Shown: in pieces, positions 36,861 through 47,877 of the stretch
Layout of the letters: the number at the start of each line of letters is the position of its first letter
How positions within the stretch are numbered: the stretch's first letter is position 1
The notes under the pieces: model-generated
Told to the model about the DNA's origin: nothing
What the model saw: the letters and a program-made list of their open reading frames with translations, nothing else
Database searches by the model: none
Made by a program: the position numbers and the translations under genes
Assembly: GCA_024330965.1 (NCBI GenBank)
Contig: JANDJL010000001.1
Location: 62,001 to 126,000 of the forward strand
DNA length: 64,000 nucleotides
From: Nitrospira sp.
Lineage (GTDB): Bacteria; Nitrospirota; Nitrospiria; Nitrospirales; Nitrospiraceae
Direction of reading: 5' to 3'

Positions 36861-37766
36861 TCATTGACGGGCCGACTCAGCCAAGTCGCGGCTTCCATTC
36901 CACGGCGGCAGATTGAGCACCCAGGTCAGCACCTTGTCCGACACGCGATCAGGCAGGAGTTTAACCATGAGCGCACGAAGCCTGGCATCGGTCCCGACCA
37001 GATACCGAGTTTTAGGCCTGGCCGCCGTCAGCGCTTTTCCGACGACGCGCGCCACAATCTCGGCGGGAATCGCCCGTTCCGCCGCCCGTGTGACCACGCT
37101 TCTGACTCCCGCCACCACCTCACGATAGAGTTCCCGCAGCTCCGGCCTTGTACTTGCTTCAAGACCAGCCGCCTGTTTTCCTGATTTCTCCCAGATGGGA
37201 GTGGCGATAGCCCCCGGTTCGATGATCGACACAGTGATTCCCCACTGTTGGACTTCCAAGCGGAGGGCATCGGTGATGGCCTCCAGAGCGAACTTCGAGG
37301 CCGCATAGGGGCCCATCAGCGGCATGGCTGCACGGCCTGCGATAGATCCCATGTTGACGATACGCCCCCTGGCTTGCCGAATCAGCGGCAGAAACGTCTG
37401 AATCACCGCAACCTGACCAATGACATTCACTTCCAGTTGCCGCCGCAAGTCTGGAATCGGAACTGCTTCCAGCGGCCCGGCCACCGCAATGCCGGCATTA
37501 TTGACAATCCCGTATAATCCATTGATTCCAACAAATTCCTCAACTATGGCATGAGCGTTCACGAGCGAGGAGTGATCCGTCACGTCCAGAAAAATTGGAA
37601 TGAGGCGCTCGGTTCCCTGTTCTTTCAGAACTTCTCCATCCCGTTCTTTCCGCACTCCCGCAAACACAACAAACCCGAGTCGGTCAAGGTGAAGAGCGCA
37701 GGCTGCCCCGATGCCAGTGGACGCACCAGTAATAAGCACGGTTTTGCCGCCGATCGATTCTTTCAT
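36861..37766 (-). CDS. Short-chain dehydrogenase/reductase
   Basis: A 301-residue classical SDR with nucleotide loop TGASTGIG (13-20), NNAG (89-92), catalytic Ser141 (MGSIAG), Tyr154 and Lys158 (YAASK). The C-terminal part is longer than in the smallest SDRs and includes a PDRVSDKVL segment as in oxidoreductases acting on retinol-like or steroid-like substrates. Substrate unknown. It starts about 50 bases after the membrane protein gene and may be in the treY operon. Confidence 0.88.
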   Translation of the reverse strand: MKESIGGKTVLITGASTGIGAACALHLDRLGFVVFAGVRKERDGEVLKEQGTERLIPIFLDVTDHSSLVNAHAIVEEFVGINGLYGIVNNAGIAVAGPLEAVPIPDLRRQLEVNVIGQVAVIQTFLPLIRQARGRIVNMGSIAGRAAMPLMGPYAASKFALEAITDALRLEVQQWGITVSIIEPGAIATPIWEKSGKQAAGLEASTRPELRELYREVVAGVRSVVTRAAERAIPAEIVARVVGKALTAARPKTRYLVGTDARLRALMVKLLPDRVSDKVLTWVLNLPPWNGSRDLAESARQ

Positions 37767-37818
37767 GCTGGATTCATCAGGCTGTGGATGGCGCTCTACC
37801 GTTCACGTCCGTCGCACT

Positions 37819-38274
37819 TTACAAAAAAGTACCGGCCGGCGGGAACCACGCTCGGCGTCTTCTCTCAGCTTCCGCTGGCCTGTCGGATTCATCAGAGACT
37901 GTGCCGATGGTTCTTTTCAATCTAGCACGAAGAGAATCGCCCGCTTCGGTCATCGCCAAGAACATCGTCACGGCTCCAGCCACCACACCGACTCCCCAAG
38001 CAACTCCTATTGCCATCACACTCGCCGCATCTACACATTGCTGTGAGGTCTGAACCTTGGCATTGTCGGTCCGACCACGCTCTCGTGGCGGCTGATGTCC
38101 CTGCCGCCCGGCACGGCCCCTCATACGCTGTCCCAATCCGACGCCAGCCAGAACGACGATGCCCCCGGCGATGATGCCTCTCAGAAGCGAAAATCTCGGT
38201 TCATTCGGATGGGGACGGACAAGCGTTTCTCCGCCAAGCCATTCCGTTTCTTCTCGATTTCGCGTCCGAGACAT
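37819..38274 (-). CDS. YtxH-like membrane protein
   Basis: A 151-residue protein with two likely membrane segments (about 32-50 and 85-105). The second is glycine- and alanine-rich (GVAWGVGVVAGAVTMFLAM) and followed by SLRARLKR, reminiscent of the YtxH family. The ATG at 38274 has AGGAGG six bases upstream, and this ribosome site lies inside the last codons of treY, whose stop is one base away from the start; hence coupling to treY is very likely. Function is unknown. Confidence 0.75.
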   Translation of the reverse strand: MSRTRNREETEWLGGETLVRPHPNEPRFSLLRGIIAGGIVVLAGVGLGQRMRGRAGRQGHQPPRERGRTDNAKVQTSQQCVDAASVMAIGVAWGVGVVAGAVTMFLAMTEAGDSLRARLKRTIGTVSDESDRPAEAERRRRAWFPPAGTFL

Positions 38275-38275
38275 C

Positions 38276-41266
38276 CTATCCCTCCTTTTCCAAACAGGCG
38301 ACGGGACAGCGAGAAAAAATTCTTGCAACGGGGAGGACCTGCCGCTCGCCCTGTGTGACGGTAGCGAGCGTTTCACCGGTCAAAATGTTTCGGAACTTCG
38401 TGCCTTCACGCCACGCCGGCGCCACAACCCACGTATCGCCCCAGACGGAGTCTCCCAAAGGCGGTCTCCTTGGGTCGGAGAGCATTCCGACCAATAATCG
38501 AGGGATGACGGTCAACACGGTTCCTTCGGGATGGAGACGCGCAAAGGCGAACAGCCGACTGGCGTGCTCGCCCAGACACTCGATCTTGACATACTCCCCT
38601 TCTTGAAACACCGGCGCATGGGCGAGGCGATACCGCAACGCTTCCGCCGTCAGAAAGAGCTTGATGCGTCCATCCACGCGATGGGCCACCAATTCGTCCA
38701 CAAGGTCAAGACGATCGGTTTCCGAGCAGGTGCGTCGATCCAACTCGGCCAGAAGGGCCATCCGCCGCGAAAAGTCCACCGGCCTCCGATTGTCTGGATC
38801 AACAAGACTCAAATCCCACAGTTCCGTGCCTTGATAAAAATCCGGCACGCCGGGTGCCGTGACCTTGAGCAGTACCTGAGACAATGAATTGTAGAGACCG
38901 TATTCAGCCACTAGGGATTGAAACGGTAAAAAATCTTCCAGAAAGGAGTTGGACATCCTGCGATCCAATACCCGTGCGACAAACTCTCGAACTGCCTCTT
39001 CATATTCGGCGTCGGGGCTGATCCAACTGGTATATTGCTTCGCTTCTTTGATTGCCTTGTTCATGTAACGCTGAATACGCTCGACAAAAGTCCTGTATTC
39101 ATCTGTCTGCATAGGTTCGAAGGGCCAGGCTCCGATCAACGTCTGATAAAATAAATACTCTTCATTCCGTCCTGGGACCGGCTCCCCTCCCACCGTTCGT
39201 TTAAACCCCCGATTCAACTTGTGCCAACGGCTCACGCGTTCTTTCCATCGTACCGGCATTTCCGACAGTACGTGTAACCTGGCCCGCACATCCTCGCCCC
39301 GCTTGGTATCGTGGGTCGCGGTGGCGGAAAGCGACCCCGGCCAACGATGCTGCCTCATCTTGAAGTGGTCGTGCAGGAGCCCGGGTGTAATGCCGAATTG
39401 GCGAGGGTCGCATCCCACTTCATTGAGAGCGATAAATCGGTGGAATCGATAAAACGCCGTGTCCTCGATGCCCTTGGCCGCCACGGGACTCGTCGTCTGT
39501 TGAAATTTTGTCACGAACTTGATCCGCTCTCCCTCGGCGGCGAAATGATCGCCTTCTGACGCCAGCAAGAGATCTCGAACAAAGTCAAAAACCAGGCCGC
39601 TCATGGTGGGATTGCGCCGCTTGGCCTTGCTCACAGCCTCCCAAATAAAACTTCGATCCCGCGCAGGCATGCCCTGTCCATCTCCCGCAATATAGGTCCG
39701 GTAGACGGGAAAACAGGCAATAATCTCCTGAATGGCATGAGTCAGACTGTTGAGCGTAAAATCGCGCGAGCGACGGTTTCGTTCCGATAAACGATTCAAT
39801 TGATAACCGAGGACGTTCAACTCACCGGCCATAGAGGCCTGCATAATGACCTGTTTGCAGTGATAGATCATTTCCTCAAACGACTCATGTTTGCCGATGA
39901 ATCGCGCATAGATCAGGTCGAATGCCCGTTCATTCGAACGGTCGATGAACAGTTGATTCACCCAGCTCAAAAAATCATAGCCAGTCGTTCCATAGACCGG
40001 CCAATTCGCCGGCAATTCTTCGCTCACCCCCAAGATTTTTTCAACGATGACGTACAACGGACGTTCCATCGCCGGCAAACCGATTCGCAACTCAGCATTG
40101 GCCCATCGCTGAACTTTATTCAAATAATCGGCTGGATCATACAGGCCGTCCACGTGATCGATGCGAAGTCCCGTAACGGCTCCTTCCTTCATCAACCGGA
40201 ACAGCAATCGATGCGTCTCATGGAACACGGCGGGATCTTCTGTCCGAATGGCGGCCAGTTCATTAATATCGAAGAAGCGGCGATAATTGATCTCCTCGGA
40301 AGCCACCCGCCAATAGGCCACTCGATAGGCTTGATCGTTCAAAATCGCGTCCAGGAGGTCAAAACTCCGAGGGTTGCCCTTGACACCGTTGATGACACGC
40401 ACGTTCTCCTCAACGAAGGTACGAATCGACGCGTTGGATTCCATTAAGGCCGCGAGGCGACGTGTGATGATGCTCTTTTCACGGTACCGTTCAGCGACCA
40501 GTTCGGGATCTTGCTCAAGGCGGGACGGCAAATGTTTCAGCGCCGTAATGATGCTCTGAAGCTCCATAAGGGCCGGATCGTCCGTCCCCAATTCTTGAAT
40601 CAAGGACGGCAATCGATGTCCGAGAATCAACACCCATGTTTTAGGGGCGACCGGCAGCCAATGGTCGTAATAGCGGATAGTAAACGCTCCGGATTCATAG
40701 GAGAGCCGCAATTCTTGATTTTCCAAGACCACGCCGTACTGGTCCCCCAATATCGGAAGCAGCACCTTATTCCGCAACTCGGGCTTGAGCGGATTCCAAT
40801 CGATGTCGAAGAACGAGGCATATCGCGAGCTGGGCCCATGTTCCAGCACATCGCGCCACCAGGCGTTGATTTGCCTGGCGACGCCCATGTGATTCGGCAC
40901 GACGTCCAACAATTGCCCCATCCCGTGACGGCGCAAGGCCTCGATCAATGTCCTATAGTCTTCTTCCGTCCCCAACTCGGGATTCAATGCCGTAGGATCG
41001 ACGACGTCATACCCGTGAGGGCTCCCCGGTACGGCGGTGAAATAGGGAGAACAGTAAAGATCCGTGATTCCGAGGGAGTGCAGATACGGCACGATGTGGG
41101 CCGCATCGCGAAACGTGCACTGGCGATTCAGTTGAATCCGATACGTCGAGAGAGGAATCCGCGGATGAACGGCGGATGGCGGAAAACGCTCCTGCCGCGA
41201 ACCGTTCGGCTCAGCGGCGGGATTGGTTCCGATCTCTTTACGCTGACCTGCTGACGGCGCCGTCAC
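38276..41266 (-). CDS. treY: Malto-oligosyltrehalose synthase
   Basis: A 996-residue GH13 enzyme that converts the reducing-end alpha-1,4 bond of malto-oligosaccharides to the alpha,alpha-1,1 bond of trehalose. Conserved TreY parts are [46 protein letters not shown] and [11 protein letters not shown], with a C-terminal [29 protein letters not shown]-type block in that order. The start at 41266 is GTG with no clear ribosome site, so an alternative start inside the first 30 residues is possible. It follows treZ after 87 bases. Confidence 0.94.
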   Translation of the reverse strand: MTAPSAGQRKEIGTNPAAEPNGSRQERFPPSAVHPRIPLSTYRIQLNRQCTFRDAAHIVPYLHSLGITDLYCSPYFTAVPGSPHGYDVVDPTALNPELGTEEDYRTLIEALRRHGMGQLLDVVPNHMGVARQINAWWRDVLEHGPSSRYASFFDIDWNPLKPELRNKVLLPILGDQYGVVLENQELRLSYESGAFTIRYYDHWLPVAPKTWVLILGHRLPSLIQELGTDDPALMELQSIITALKHLPSRLEQDPELVAERYREKSIITRRLAALMESNASIRTFVEENVRVINGVKGNPRSFDLLDAILNDQAYRVAYWRVASEEINYRRFFDINELAAIRTEDPAVFHETHRLLFRLMKEGAVTGLRIDHVDGLYDPADYLNKVQRWANAELRIGLPAMERPLYVIVEKILGVSEELPANWPVYGTTGYDFLSWVNQLFIDRSNERAFDLIYARFIGKHESFEEMIYHCKQVIMQASMAGELNVLGYQLNRLSERNRRSRDFTLNSLTHAIQEIIACFPVYRTYIAGDGQGMPARDRSFIWEAVSKAKRRNPTMSGLVFDFVRDLLLASEGDHFAAEGERIKFVTKFQQTTSPVAAKGIEDTAFYRFHRFIALNEVGCDPRQFGITPGLLHDHFKMRQHRWPGSLSATATHDTKRGEDVRARLHVLSEMPVRWKERVSRWHKLNRGFKRTVGGEPVPGRNEEYLFYQTLIGAWPFEPMQTDEYRTFVERIQRYMNKAIKEAKQYTSWISPDAEYEEAVREFVARVLDRRMSNSFLEDFLPFQSLVAEYGLYNSLSQVLLKVTAPGVPDFYQGTELWDLSLVDPDNRRPVDFSRRMALLAELDRRTCSETDRLDLVDELVAHRVDGRIKLFLTAEALRYRLAHAPVFQEGEYVKIECLGEHASRLFAFARLHPEGTVLTVIPRLLVGMLSDPRRPPLGDSVWGDTWVVAPAWREGTKFRNILTGETLATVTQGERQVLPVARIFSRCPVACLEKEG

Positions 41267-41353
41267 GGTTCTGAATATGGCAGACTTAAACGACCCGGAT
41301 CAATGGAGCAATATGGCAGGCTGGCCGAGCTGGAGCGGTAGATGCTCTCCTGT

Positions 41354-43282
41354 TCATAGCGGACCGAGACGGCGTTGCTCCGCGAGCACCGATGTTTGAT
41401 CGGTAAACACAGCCGCCGTATAGGGGGCGATGGTCACTGGCAGTCGCCCCGCAATCACCAGTTCCCTCGGTGCCGCCTCCTCTTCTCTCCCTCCATACTC
41501 GGTCGCCTTCGCATCAAGTCGCTTCTGCCAATGTCCCATCGGAGCAGTCAGAGTCAGTTTCACCGGCTCGCTGTTGAAACTGCACACGAGCAGCGATCGA
41601 TCACCGTTCTTAAACCAACGATGCACAAGCAAGACCGCCTCATCCACAAACTCATACACCTGGTGGCGTACGATCTCATTATCGCCTGCTCTCAACGACG
41701 GAATGATCCTGCGCAGTTCGATCAAGGCTTTGGTCCACCGGAGCAGCCCGAGCTGCCATTCGGTGCGCCGATCCCAAATGAGCTTGGATCTTTCAAATGT
41801 CTCGGCCGCTTGTGGGTCGGCGATTTCCTCGGGCTTCCATCCGAAGTGGGCAAATTCCCGACATCGGCCTTGCTGGACCGCTTCGATCAAAACGGAATCC
41901 CCATGTTCGATGAAATAGTGAAACGGAGCCGTTTCGCCGTATTCTTCTCCCATGAACAACAGCGGGATATTCGGAGCTAGAATCACCAGCGCACGGGCGG
42001 CGAACAAGGCTTCACAAGGAAGAGACGTACTGAGTCGATCCCCCCTGGCGCGGTTTCCAATCTGATCATGATTCTGAGCGAACACGATGAATTGCGACGG
42101 TCGGCAATGGCGGGACGAGCTTCCGTGCCGACGCCGGCGATAGGATGAATAGTGTCCCTGATAGACGAATCCCTCCCGCACGGCGTTCGCAAGATCCCTC
42201 AGATCGTAAAAATCTTGATAGTAGCCGGTTCGTTCTCCGGTCAAAACCACGTGAAGCGCATGGTGAAAATCGTCGTTCCATTGCCCATCCAAGCCACAGC
42301 CTCCGATCGAAGGCCGGTCAATGAGCCGCGCATCGTTTAAATCACTTTCAGCCACAACAACAATGTGCCGATTGAGCCGCTTGGCTTGAGCATGAACGGC
42401 CGCTGCCATGTCTTTCAGAATATGACTCGGGCTGAAATCGTAGATGCCGTGCACGGCATCCAGCCGCAGACCATCGATGTGATATTCCGTGACCCAATAG
42501 AGTGCGTTGCTGATAAAATAGTGCCGGACCGGATCACTGTCCGGCCCGTCATAGTTGATGGCGGCTCCCCATGGGGTTTTATACCGGTCGGTAAAGTACG
42601 GGCCGAAGTCAGCCAGGTAGTTACCTTCCGGGCCAAGATGGTTGTACACCACATCGAGAACGACAGCCATTCCCATCGCGTGGCAGGCATCCACAAGCCG
42701 TTTCAATCCCCCGGGTCCTCCGTAACTCGCCTGGACGGCGAACGGATAGGTCCCATCATAGCCCCAATTCCGACGGCCGGGGAACTGCGCCACCGGCATC
42801 AACTCAATGGCCGTCACCCCCACCGTCTCCTTCAGATAGGACAAACGAGGAATGATCGCCTCGAACGTCCCCTCCGGAGTGAAGGTTCCGACATGGAGCT
42901 CATAGATGATCCAGTCTTCCATGGGGAGTCCGCGCCAGATGTGGTCCGTCCATTCAAACTCATGAGGATCAACCACGACTGATGGTCCATGCACGCCGTC
43001 CGGTTGAAAGCGAGAAGCCGGATCTGGACGCTCGATCGTGCCATCCAAGACGTAACGATACCGAGATCCTGCGGCGACACCGGCGATAGCGGCATGAAAG
43101 TAGCCGCCCGCTTCCGGCTCCATCGGCATCGTACACGGAGTGTCGTCTAAGAAACGAATTGCCATGGACGTGGCGTGCGGAGCCCAGACGCGGAACCGCA
43201 CGGATGCTCCCCCCGTTGGATCGGCGCCGATATCAAGTGACCAATCATGTCTCGACATTGCATGACAGGCGATTGTCGTCAT
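41354..43282 (-). CDS. treZ: Malto-oligosyltrehalose trehalohydrolase
   Basis: A 642-residue GH13 enzyme that releases trehalose from the TreY product. An N-terminal beta-sandwich (FRVWAPHA) precedes the barrel with YELHVGTFTPEGTF, VTAIELMPVAQFPG, DVVYNHLGPEGNYL, GLRLDAVHGIYD, ESDLND and FAQNHDQIGNR regions in order. Length and motif order match TreZ. An ATG at 43258 would remove eight residues and is an equal candidate start. It is divergent from glgX, with both starts about 95 bases apart. Confidence 0.94.
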   Translation of the reverse strand: MTTIACHAMSRHDWSLDIGADPTGGASVRFRVWAPHATSMAIRFLDDTPCTMPMEPEAGGYFHAAIAGVAAGSRYRYVLDGTIERPDPASRFQPDGVHGPSVVVDPHEFEWTDHIWRGLPMEDWIIYELHVGTFTPEGTFEAIIPRLSYLKETVGVTAIELMPVAQFPGRRNWGYDGTYPFAVQASYGGPGGLKRLVDACHAMGMAVVLDVVYNHLGPEGNYLADFGPYFTDRYKTPWGAAINYDGPDSDPVRHYFISNALYWVTEYHIDGLRLDAVHGIYDFSPSHILKDMAAAVHAQAKRLNRHIVVVAESDLNDARLIDRPSIGGCGLDGQWNDDFHHALHVVLTGERTGYYQDFYDLRDLANAVREGFVYQGHYSSYRRRRHGSSSRHCRPSQFIVFAQNHDQIGNRARGDRLSTSLPCEALFAARALVILAPNIPLLFMGEEYGETAPFHYFIEHGDSVLIEAVQQGRCREFAHFGWKPEEIADPQAAETFERSKLIWDRRTEWQLGLLRWTKALIELRRIIPSLRAGDNEIVRHQVYEFVDEAVLLVHRWFKNGDRSLLVCSFNSEPVKLTLTAPMGHWQKRLDAKATEYGGREEEAAPRELVIAGRLPVTIAPYTAAVFTDQTSVLAEQRRLGPL

Positions 43283-43331
43283 GAAGTTTTTTCCGAACAG
43301 TCCGGCGTCTTGTGCGCGACAGCGGCGGCAT

Positions 43332-43337
43332 ATTATA
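43332..43337 (-). promoter_or_regulatory. Possible -10 box of the treZ operon
   Basis: A perfect TATAAT is read on the minus strand about 50 bases before the treZ start, in the divergent treZ/glgX spacer. The -35 region is not close to consensus, so the promoter may need an activator, or the match is chance. Confidence 0.3.
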
Positions 43338-43376
43338 CATAGAACAAGCCATGAGTCGTTGTCCTGAGAAAAAAAG

Positions 43377-45509
43377 ATGAGGGTGTGGCCTGGAAAACCC
43401 TACCCGCTCGGTGCCACATGGGACGGGCAAGGAGTGAACTTCGCGCTCTTTTCCGAACATGCCACGGCCGTCGATCTCTGCCTGTTCGACGGGCCAAAAC
43501 ATGCGAAGGAATCTCTGCGTATTCGAATGGAAGAACGCACCGACCAAATTTGGCACGTCTATATTCCAGGGCTCTGGCCTGGTCAACATTATGGCTATCG
43601 CGTCCACGGCCCGTACGCGCCGGAAGAGGGCCATCGGTTCAATCCGGCGAAACTGTTGATCGATCCCTATGCCAAGGCCATCGCCGGAACGATCGAGTGG
43701 TCCGACGCGATGTTCGGCTATCGGATCGGCGATCCCCAAGCCGATCTGTCGATCGACCTACAGGACAACGCCGCGAACGTTCCCAAATGCGTCGTCATCG
43801 ACCCGGCCTTTTCATGGGGCGGAGACACGCAACTGAAGACATCGTGGGACAAAACCATCATTTATGAACTGCACGTGAAAGGGTTCACGGCGCGGCATCC
43901 GAACGTGCCGGAATCCATGCGCGGCACCTATGCGGCGTTGACGACTCCGGCCGTGTTGGATTATTTGCTCGATCTCGGGATTACAGCTGTCGAACTGTTG
44001 CCGATCCACCATTTTGTACGCGATCGGCACCTGGCGGAACGAGGACTGACGAATTATTGGGGATACAACACGATCGGTTTCTTCTCGCCGGATATCCGCT
44101 ATGCTGTCTCCCCCGTGGATGCGCGCCATGTGCGCGAGTTCAAAACCATGGTCAAGACACTGCACAGTGCCGGGATCGAGGTCATTTTGGACGTTGTGTA
44201 CAACCATACCGCGGAAGGCAATCACCTGGGCCCCACATTGTCGTTCCGTGGTATCGACAACATGTCCTATTACCGGCTGGTGTCGGACAACCGTCGCTTC
44301 TACATGGATTACACCGGTTGCGGCAACACGCTCAACGTCACACATCCTCGGACGCTGCAACTCATCATGGATAGCCTTCGATATTGGGTTGTGGACATGC
44401 ACGTGGACGGGTTTCGCTTCGACCTTGCGTCCGCCCTTGCGCGCGAGCTGCACGCCGTCGATCGATTGAGCGCGTTCTTCGATATTCTGCATCAGGATCC
44501 CATTCTCTCCCAGGTCAAACTCATCGCCGAACCGTGGGACGTCGGCGAAGGCGGGTATCAAGTGGGCAACTTTCCAGTCGGCTGGGCCGAATGGAACGGA
44601 AAATACCGAGACACCATTCGGCGGTACGTCAAAGGAGACGGAGGGCAAGTTGGCGAACTGGCCTATCGCCTCACCGGCAGCAGCGACCTGTACGAGGCCA
44701 GCGGCCGCCGGCCGTTCGCCAGCATCAATTTCGTCACGGCTCACGACGGATTCACGCTGCATGATCTGGTGTCCTACAACCACAAGCACAATGAGGCCAA
44801 TGGCGAGGACAACCGCGACGGCACCGACGACAACCTCAGTTGGAATTGTGGCGTAGAAGGACCGACGAACGATCCGGCCGTCAGAGAGCTACGCGAACGG
44901 CAAAAACGGAACTTTCTGTCCCTTCTCCTACTTTCCCAAGGGGTCCCGATGCTCTGCGGCGGGGATGAGATCGGCCGTACCCAGCAGGGCAACAATAACG
45001 CCTATTGCCAAGACAACGAGATCAGTTGGTACGACTGGAAACTGGACGCGGCGAAGCGAGAGCTTTTGTCTTTTGTGCGCAACCTGATCGTCTTCCGCAA
45101 ACGACATCCGGTCTTGCGGCGGCGGCGGTTTTTTCAAGGACGCCGACTCCGTGGCTCTGAAGTCAAAGACCTCTCCTGGTTCAGGCCGGACGGGAAAGAG
45201 ATGACCGATGACGATTGGAACGCCGGCTATGTCAAGTCGCTCGCGCTCCGACTTGCCGGAGACGCGATCAGCGAAACCGACGACAAGGGACGCCCCATCA
45301 TCGACGATACCCTGTTGATTCTCTTGAACGCCCACCATGAACCGTTGACGTTTACCCTCCCCGCGCACAAACGGGGGGTACGGTGGCGTCCTGTCTTCGA
45401 CACCTCGGCCAAACCAAACGCCAAAAATCTCAACCCGGTGTTCAAAGGAGGCGAACGGTACGATTTACAAGGCCGATCGATTGCCGTCCTGAGGCTGGGT
45501 GATCAATAG
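43377..45509 (+). CDS. glgX: Glycogen debranching enzyme GlgX / TreX-type isoamylase
   Basis: A 710-residue GH13 isoamylase-type enzyme that cleaves alpha-1,6 branches of glycogen. It begins with the CBM48-like [18 protein letters not shown], then [34 protein letters not shown], the nucleophile-region [10 protein letters not shown], the acid region [14 protein letters not shown] and [13 protein letters not shown]. Together with the divergent treZ and treY it completes the TreX-TreY-TreZ pathway, supplying linear maltodextrins. It converges on the lipoprotein gene 22 bases downstream. Confidence 0.94.
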   Translation: MRVWPGKPYPLGATWDGQGVNFALFSEHATAVDLCLFDGPKHAKESLRIRMEERTDQIWHVYIPGLWPGQHYGYRVHGPYAPEEGHRFNPAKLLIDPYAKAIAGTIEWSDAMFGYRIGDPQADLSIDLQDNAANVPKCVVIDPAFSWGGDTQLKTSWDKTIIYELHVKGFTARHPNVPESMRGTYAALTTPAVLDYLLDLGITAVELLPIHHFVRDRHLAERGLTNYWGYNTIGFFSPDIRYAVSPVDARHVREFKTMVKTLHSAGIEVILDVVYNHTAEGNHLGPTLSFRGIDNMSYYRLVSDNRRFYMDYTGCGNTLNVTHPRTLQLIMDSLRYWVVDMHVDGFRFDLASALARELHAVDRLSAFFDILHQDPILSQVKLIAEPWDVGEGGYQVGNFPVGWAEWNGKYRDTIRRYVKGDGGQVGELAYRLTGSSDLYEASGRRPFASINFVTAHDGFTLHDLVSYNHKHNEANGEDNRDGTDDNLSWNCGVEGPTNDPAVRELRERQKRNFLSLLLLSQGVPMLCGGDEIGRTQQGNNNAYCQDNEISWYDWKLDAAKRELLSFVRNLIVFRKRHPVLRRRRFFQGRRLRGSEVKDLSWFRPDGKEMTDDDWNAGYVKSLALRLAGDAISETDDKGRPIIDDTLLILLNAHHEPLTFTLPAHKRGVRWRPVFDTSAKPNAKNLNPVFKGGERYDLQGRSIAVLRLGDQ

Positions 45510-45531
45510 TGATCCAGGTCACTCGCCGATC

Positions 45532-46731
45532 TTATTTGGCGATCGTGATGGGCAGACCCTGCACCTTTGCCACGTCCGTGACGGTCATTTGGTAGAGTTG
45601 GCTCATCAATTCGAACGCCTCTCGATTCCACCGCTGAACATCCCCCTGTCCTTCCGCACGAGTGTCAATGGCATACCAGCGCCCATCAAGTTCCGCGGCA
45701 AAGGCAGGGCCCTCCGGTCTCGTATCGGACTCGACGATGGCGAGCGTCTTGACCGGATTGCGCAACACCGGCCCGCTGCGAGGATCCGGCGGCACATCGA
45801 ACTCGGGCTCGGCTTCGATGCCGCGGGCTAAAAATTCCAACATGGCGTTGAAGCTGCGGAGCTTGATCTGGCCATGCCAGGAATAATCTCCTCCCGGATA
45901 ATTTGGACGGATATCGACTAGGACATAATTGCGGGGATACCGTTCCGCTTTCAGATGAAGACTGCGGCGTTCTTCGTTCGTCAATGACGTCGGGTCGTAG
46001 TTCGTAATTACCAACCGCCCGACGATACGTTTCGAGAGATAGACGCGCCGTTCGCCATCCTGACTCCACTGGTAGCCTTTCTCGATTGCTTGCACGGTCA
46101 TCGGATGGTCGAGCGAAAGCGGCCACATTTCTTCAAACGTCAAAAAGCCCACATGAAGATGGCGGGCCAGATTCAAGGCCGACAAATGCAGCACTCGCTT
46201 TCGGAATTCCCGGTATTCGTCCGTCCGATGCGGCATATTCAGGTAAAACGTCCGTTTTCCTCCTGCTTCGACGGCCAAGCCCCGCCCCATCAGTCTGAGC
46301 ACGATCGCCGGCTCGACGCCTTGAGCCAACAGAAAATCCAGTTGCGTCTCGTCCATGGGCGTCAAGATACGTTTCGTAAACTCCTCGCCTTGAACGGGAA
46401 CAATGCTCACGGTCGGGTTTTCCGCCACCGTCGCCCCCAGATTGAACAGAAAGAAATTTCTCGCGAACACCGGTCCGCTCGGCGCAAACAACTGAGAACC
46501 GAATCCGGCGTTGGATCGAAAGTCGAAGGTCGCAGCGACATTCGAAATCGCCGTGAAGTGACGCGGCTGCCCCTGTTTGGCCCGTCCGATGTTCAGCAGA
46601 AGCATCTCGGCCTCGACCGCATTGACCGTGCGGTCATATTCGATCACCGCCCGATGCATCGCCAGCGGCGACAGGCAGCCGGTGAGACTCATTGTTGCAA
46701 TCATTCCATACAGCAGATGCCGAATCATCAT
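45532..46731 (-). CDS. Large lipoprotein, unknown function
   Basis: A 399-residue protein with signal peptide and lipobox SLTGC (Cys19), so anchored in the envelope. The mature part begins HRAVIEYDRTVNAVEAEMLLLNIGRAKQGQ, a pattern seen in conserved but uncharacterised lipoproteins. No enzyme motif is seen. The start pair ATG ATG at 46731-46726 follows GAGAGGAGG. It is the last gene of the eight-gene GpgS/ABC operon, 35 bases after the ATPase. Confidence 0.8.
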   Translation of the reverse strand: MMIRHLLYGMIATMSLTGCLSPLAMHRAVIEYDRTVNAVEAEMLLLNIGRAKQGQPRHFTAISNVAATFDFRSNAGFGSQLFAPSGPVFARNFFLFNLGATVAENPTVSIVPVQGEEFTKRILTPMDETQLDFLLAQGVEPAIVLRLMGRGLAVEAGGKRTFYLNMPHRTDEYREFRKRVLHLSALNLARHLHVGFLTFEEMWPLSLDHPMTVQAIEKGYQWSQDGERRVYLSKRIVGRLVITNYDPTSLTNEERRSLHLKAERYPRNYVLVDIRPNYPGGDYSWHGQIKLRSFNAMLEFLARGIEAEPEFDVPPDPRSGPVLRNPVKTLAIVESDTRPEGPAFAAELDGRWYAIDTRAEGQGDVQRWNREAFELMSQLYQMTVTDVAKVQGLPITIAK

Positions 46732-46766
46732 CCTCCTCTCGCGTTGTGAGGCGCTGTCCGGTCTCA

Positions 46767-47873
46767 TCACGGACGCTCGTATCGCCGACCGGTTATCGGG
46801 TCGAACAGGTGCAATGTTTCCCACCCCATTTCGACGACGACGGCTTCTCCGATCTTGGGAAGGTATCCTGGGATCGTAACGCCGACGATCGTGACGGCCT
46901 TGTCCGAGTCGGACAGTTCCACCGTCACCCACACCATAGGCCAGGCCGGTTCTACCAACCTGACGATCCCTTGCACAGCCCGTCCCGTTTTCTCCTCGGT
47001 TACCGGACCGACAGTGACGTCTTCCGGCCTGACCCCGACGGTTACCGTTCGCCCCGGCGCAACCGTCGACGCCTCAGGCAGCAACGGAAAGCGCAACGGT
47101 CCGGCCGTCATCATCCCCTCTTCCATCCGCGCGTCGAACAAATTCATCGTCGGATACCCCACGAAAGCAGCAACAAAAACGTCGGCCGGTCTGTCATAGA
47201 CCTCCCGAGGACAACCGACTTGTCGGAGCCCCCCCTGATGGAGCACACCGAGCCGATCGCCCATCGTCAGGGCCTCGCTTTGATCGTGCGTCACATAAAC
47301 AGTCGTCACCTTGAACTCTTCATGAAGACGTCGCAGTTCGGCCCGCATGGCGGCCCGCAACTGGGCATCCAGGTTGGACAAGGGTTCATCCAGCAAGAAC
47401 AGTCTGGGCTTTCTGATCAAGGCCCTCCCAAGGGCCACCCGTTGCCGCTGCCCGCCCGACAACTCTTGCGGTCGCCGATCCAACAGCGCATTAATCCCTA
47501 ACACGTCGGCCATCCGTCGCACTTCGTCTTCGATCATGGTGTGATCAAGTCGCCGTGCCTTTTTCCGAACGCGAAGCGGGAAAGACAGATTGTCACGGAC
47601 CGTCATGTGCGGATAGAGCGCATAGGTTTGAAACACCAACGCCACGTCCCGCTCCCGCGGGTCCAGATCGGTGACGTCCCTGCCGTCGAACAAGATGCGG
47701 CCGGACGTCGGCTGATCCAACCCCGCCAGCAGATGCAAGAGGGTTGATTTCCCGCAGCCGGACGGCCCGACCAGCACGAAAAATTCCCCGTCTCCCACCG
47801 TCAGATTGAGCGAATGAAGGATCGTCGCGATTCCGATCCGCTTCTCCAGTCCCTCGATACGCACCTCAGTCAT
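46767..47873 (-). CDS. Sugar ABC transporter ATP-binding protein (MalK/UgpC type)
   Basis: A 368-residue ATPase of a carbohydrate importer. Walker A GPSGCGKST (36-44), Q-loop FQTYALYPHM, signature LSGGQ (138-142), Walker B LFLLDEP (158-164) and a C-terminal TOBE/OB region (235-368) that marks the MalK subgroup. It drives the two permeases encoded just upstream; the gap to the second permease gene is four bases. Confidence 0.95.
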   Translation of the reverse strand: MTEVRIEGLEKRIGIATILHSLNLTVGDGEFFVLVGPSGCGKSTLLHLLAGLDQPTSGRILFDGRDVTDLDPRERDVALVFQTYALYPHMTVRDNLSFPLRVRKKARRLDHTMIEDEVRRMADVLGINALLDRRPQELSGGQRQRVALGRALIRKPRLFLLDEPLSNLDAQLRAAMRAELRRLHEEFKVTTVYVTHDQSEALTMGDRLGVLHQGGLRQVGCPREVYDRPADVFVAAFVGYPTMNLFDARMEEGMMTAGPLRFPLLPEASTVAPGRTVTVGVRPEDVTVGPVTEEKTGRAVQGIVRLVEPAWPMVWVTVELSDSDKAVTIVGVTIPGYLPKIGEAVVVEMGWETLHLFDPITGRRYERP

Positions 47874-47877
47874 CCCG

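Noticed and set aside
41300-41353. Stretch resembling a tRNA 5' half (GGCCGAGCTGGAGCGGTAG)
   Set aside because: No matching anticodon arm, T arm or acceptor pairing follows.
46732-46932. N-terminal extension of the lipoprotein gene
   Set aside because: The added residues are Arg-rich, overlap the ATPase gene, and would bury the lipoprotein signal peptide.
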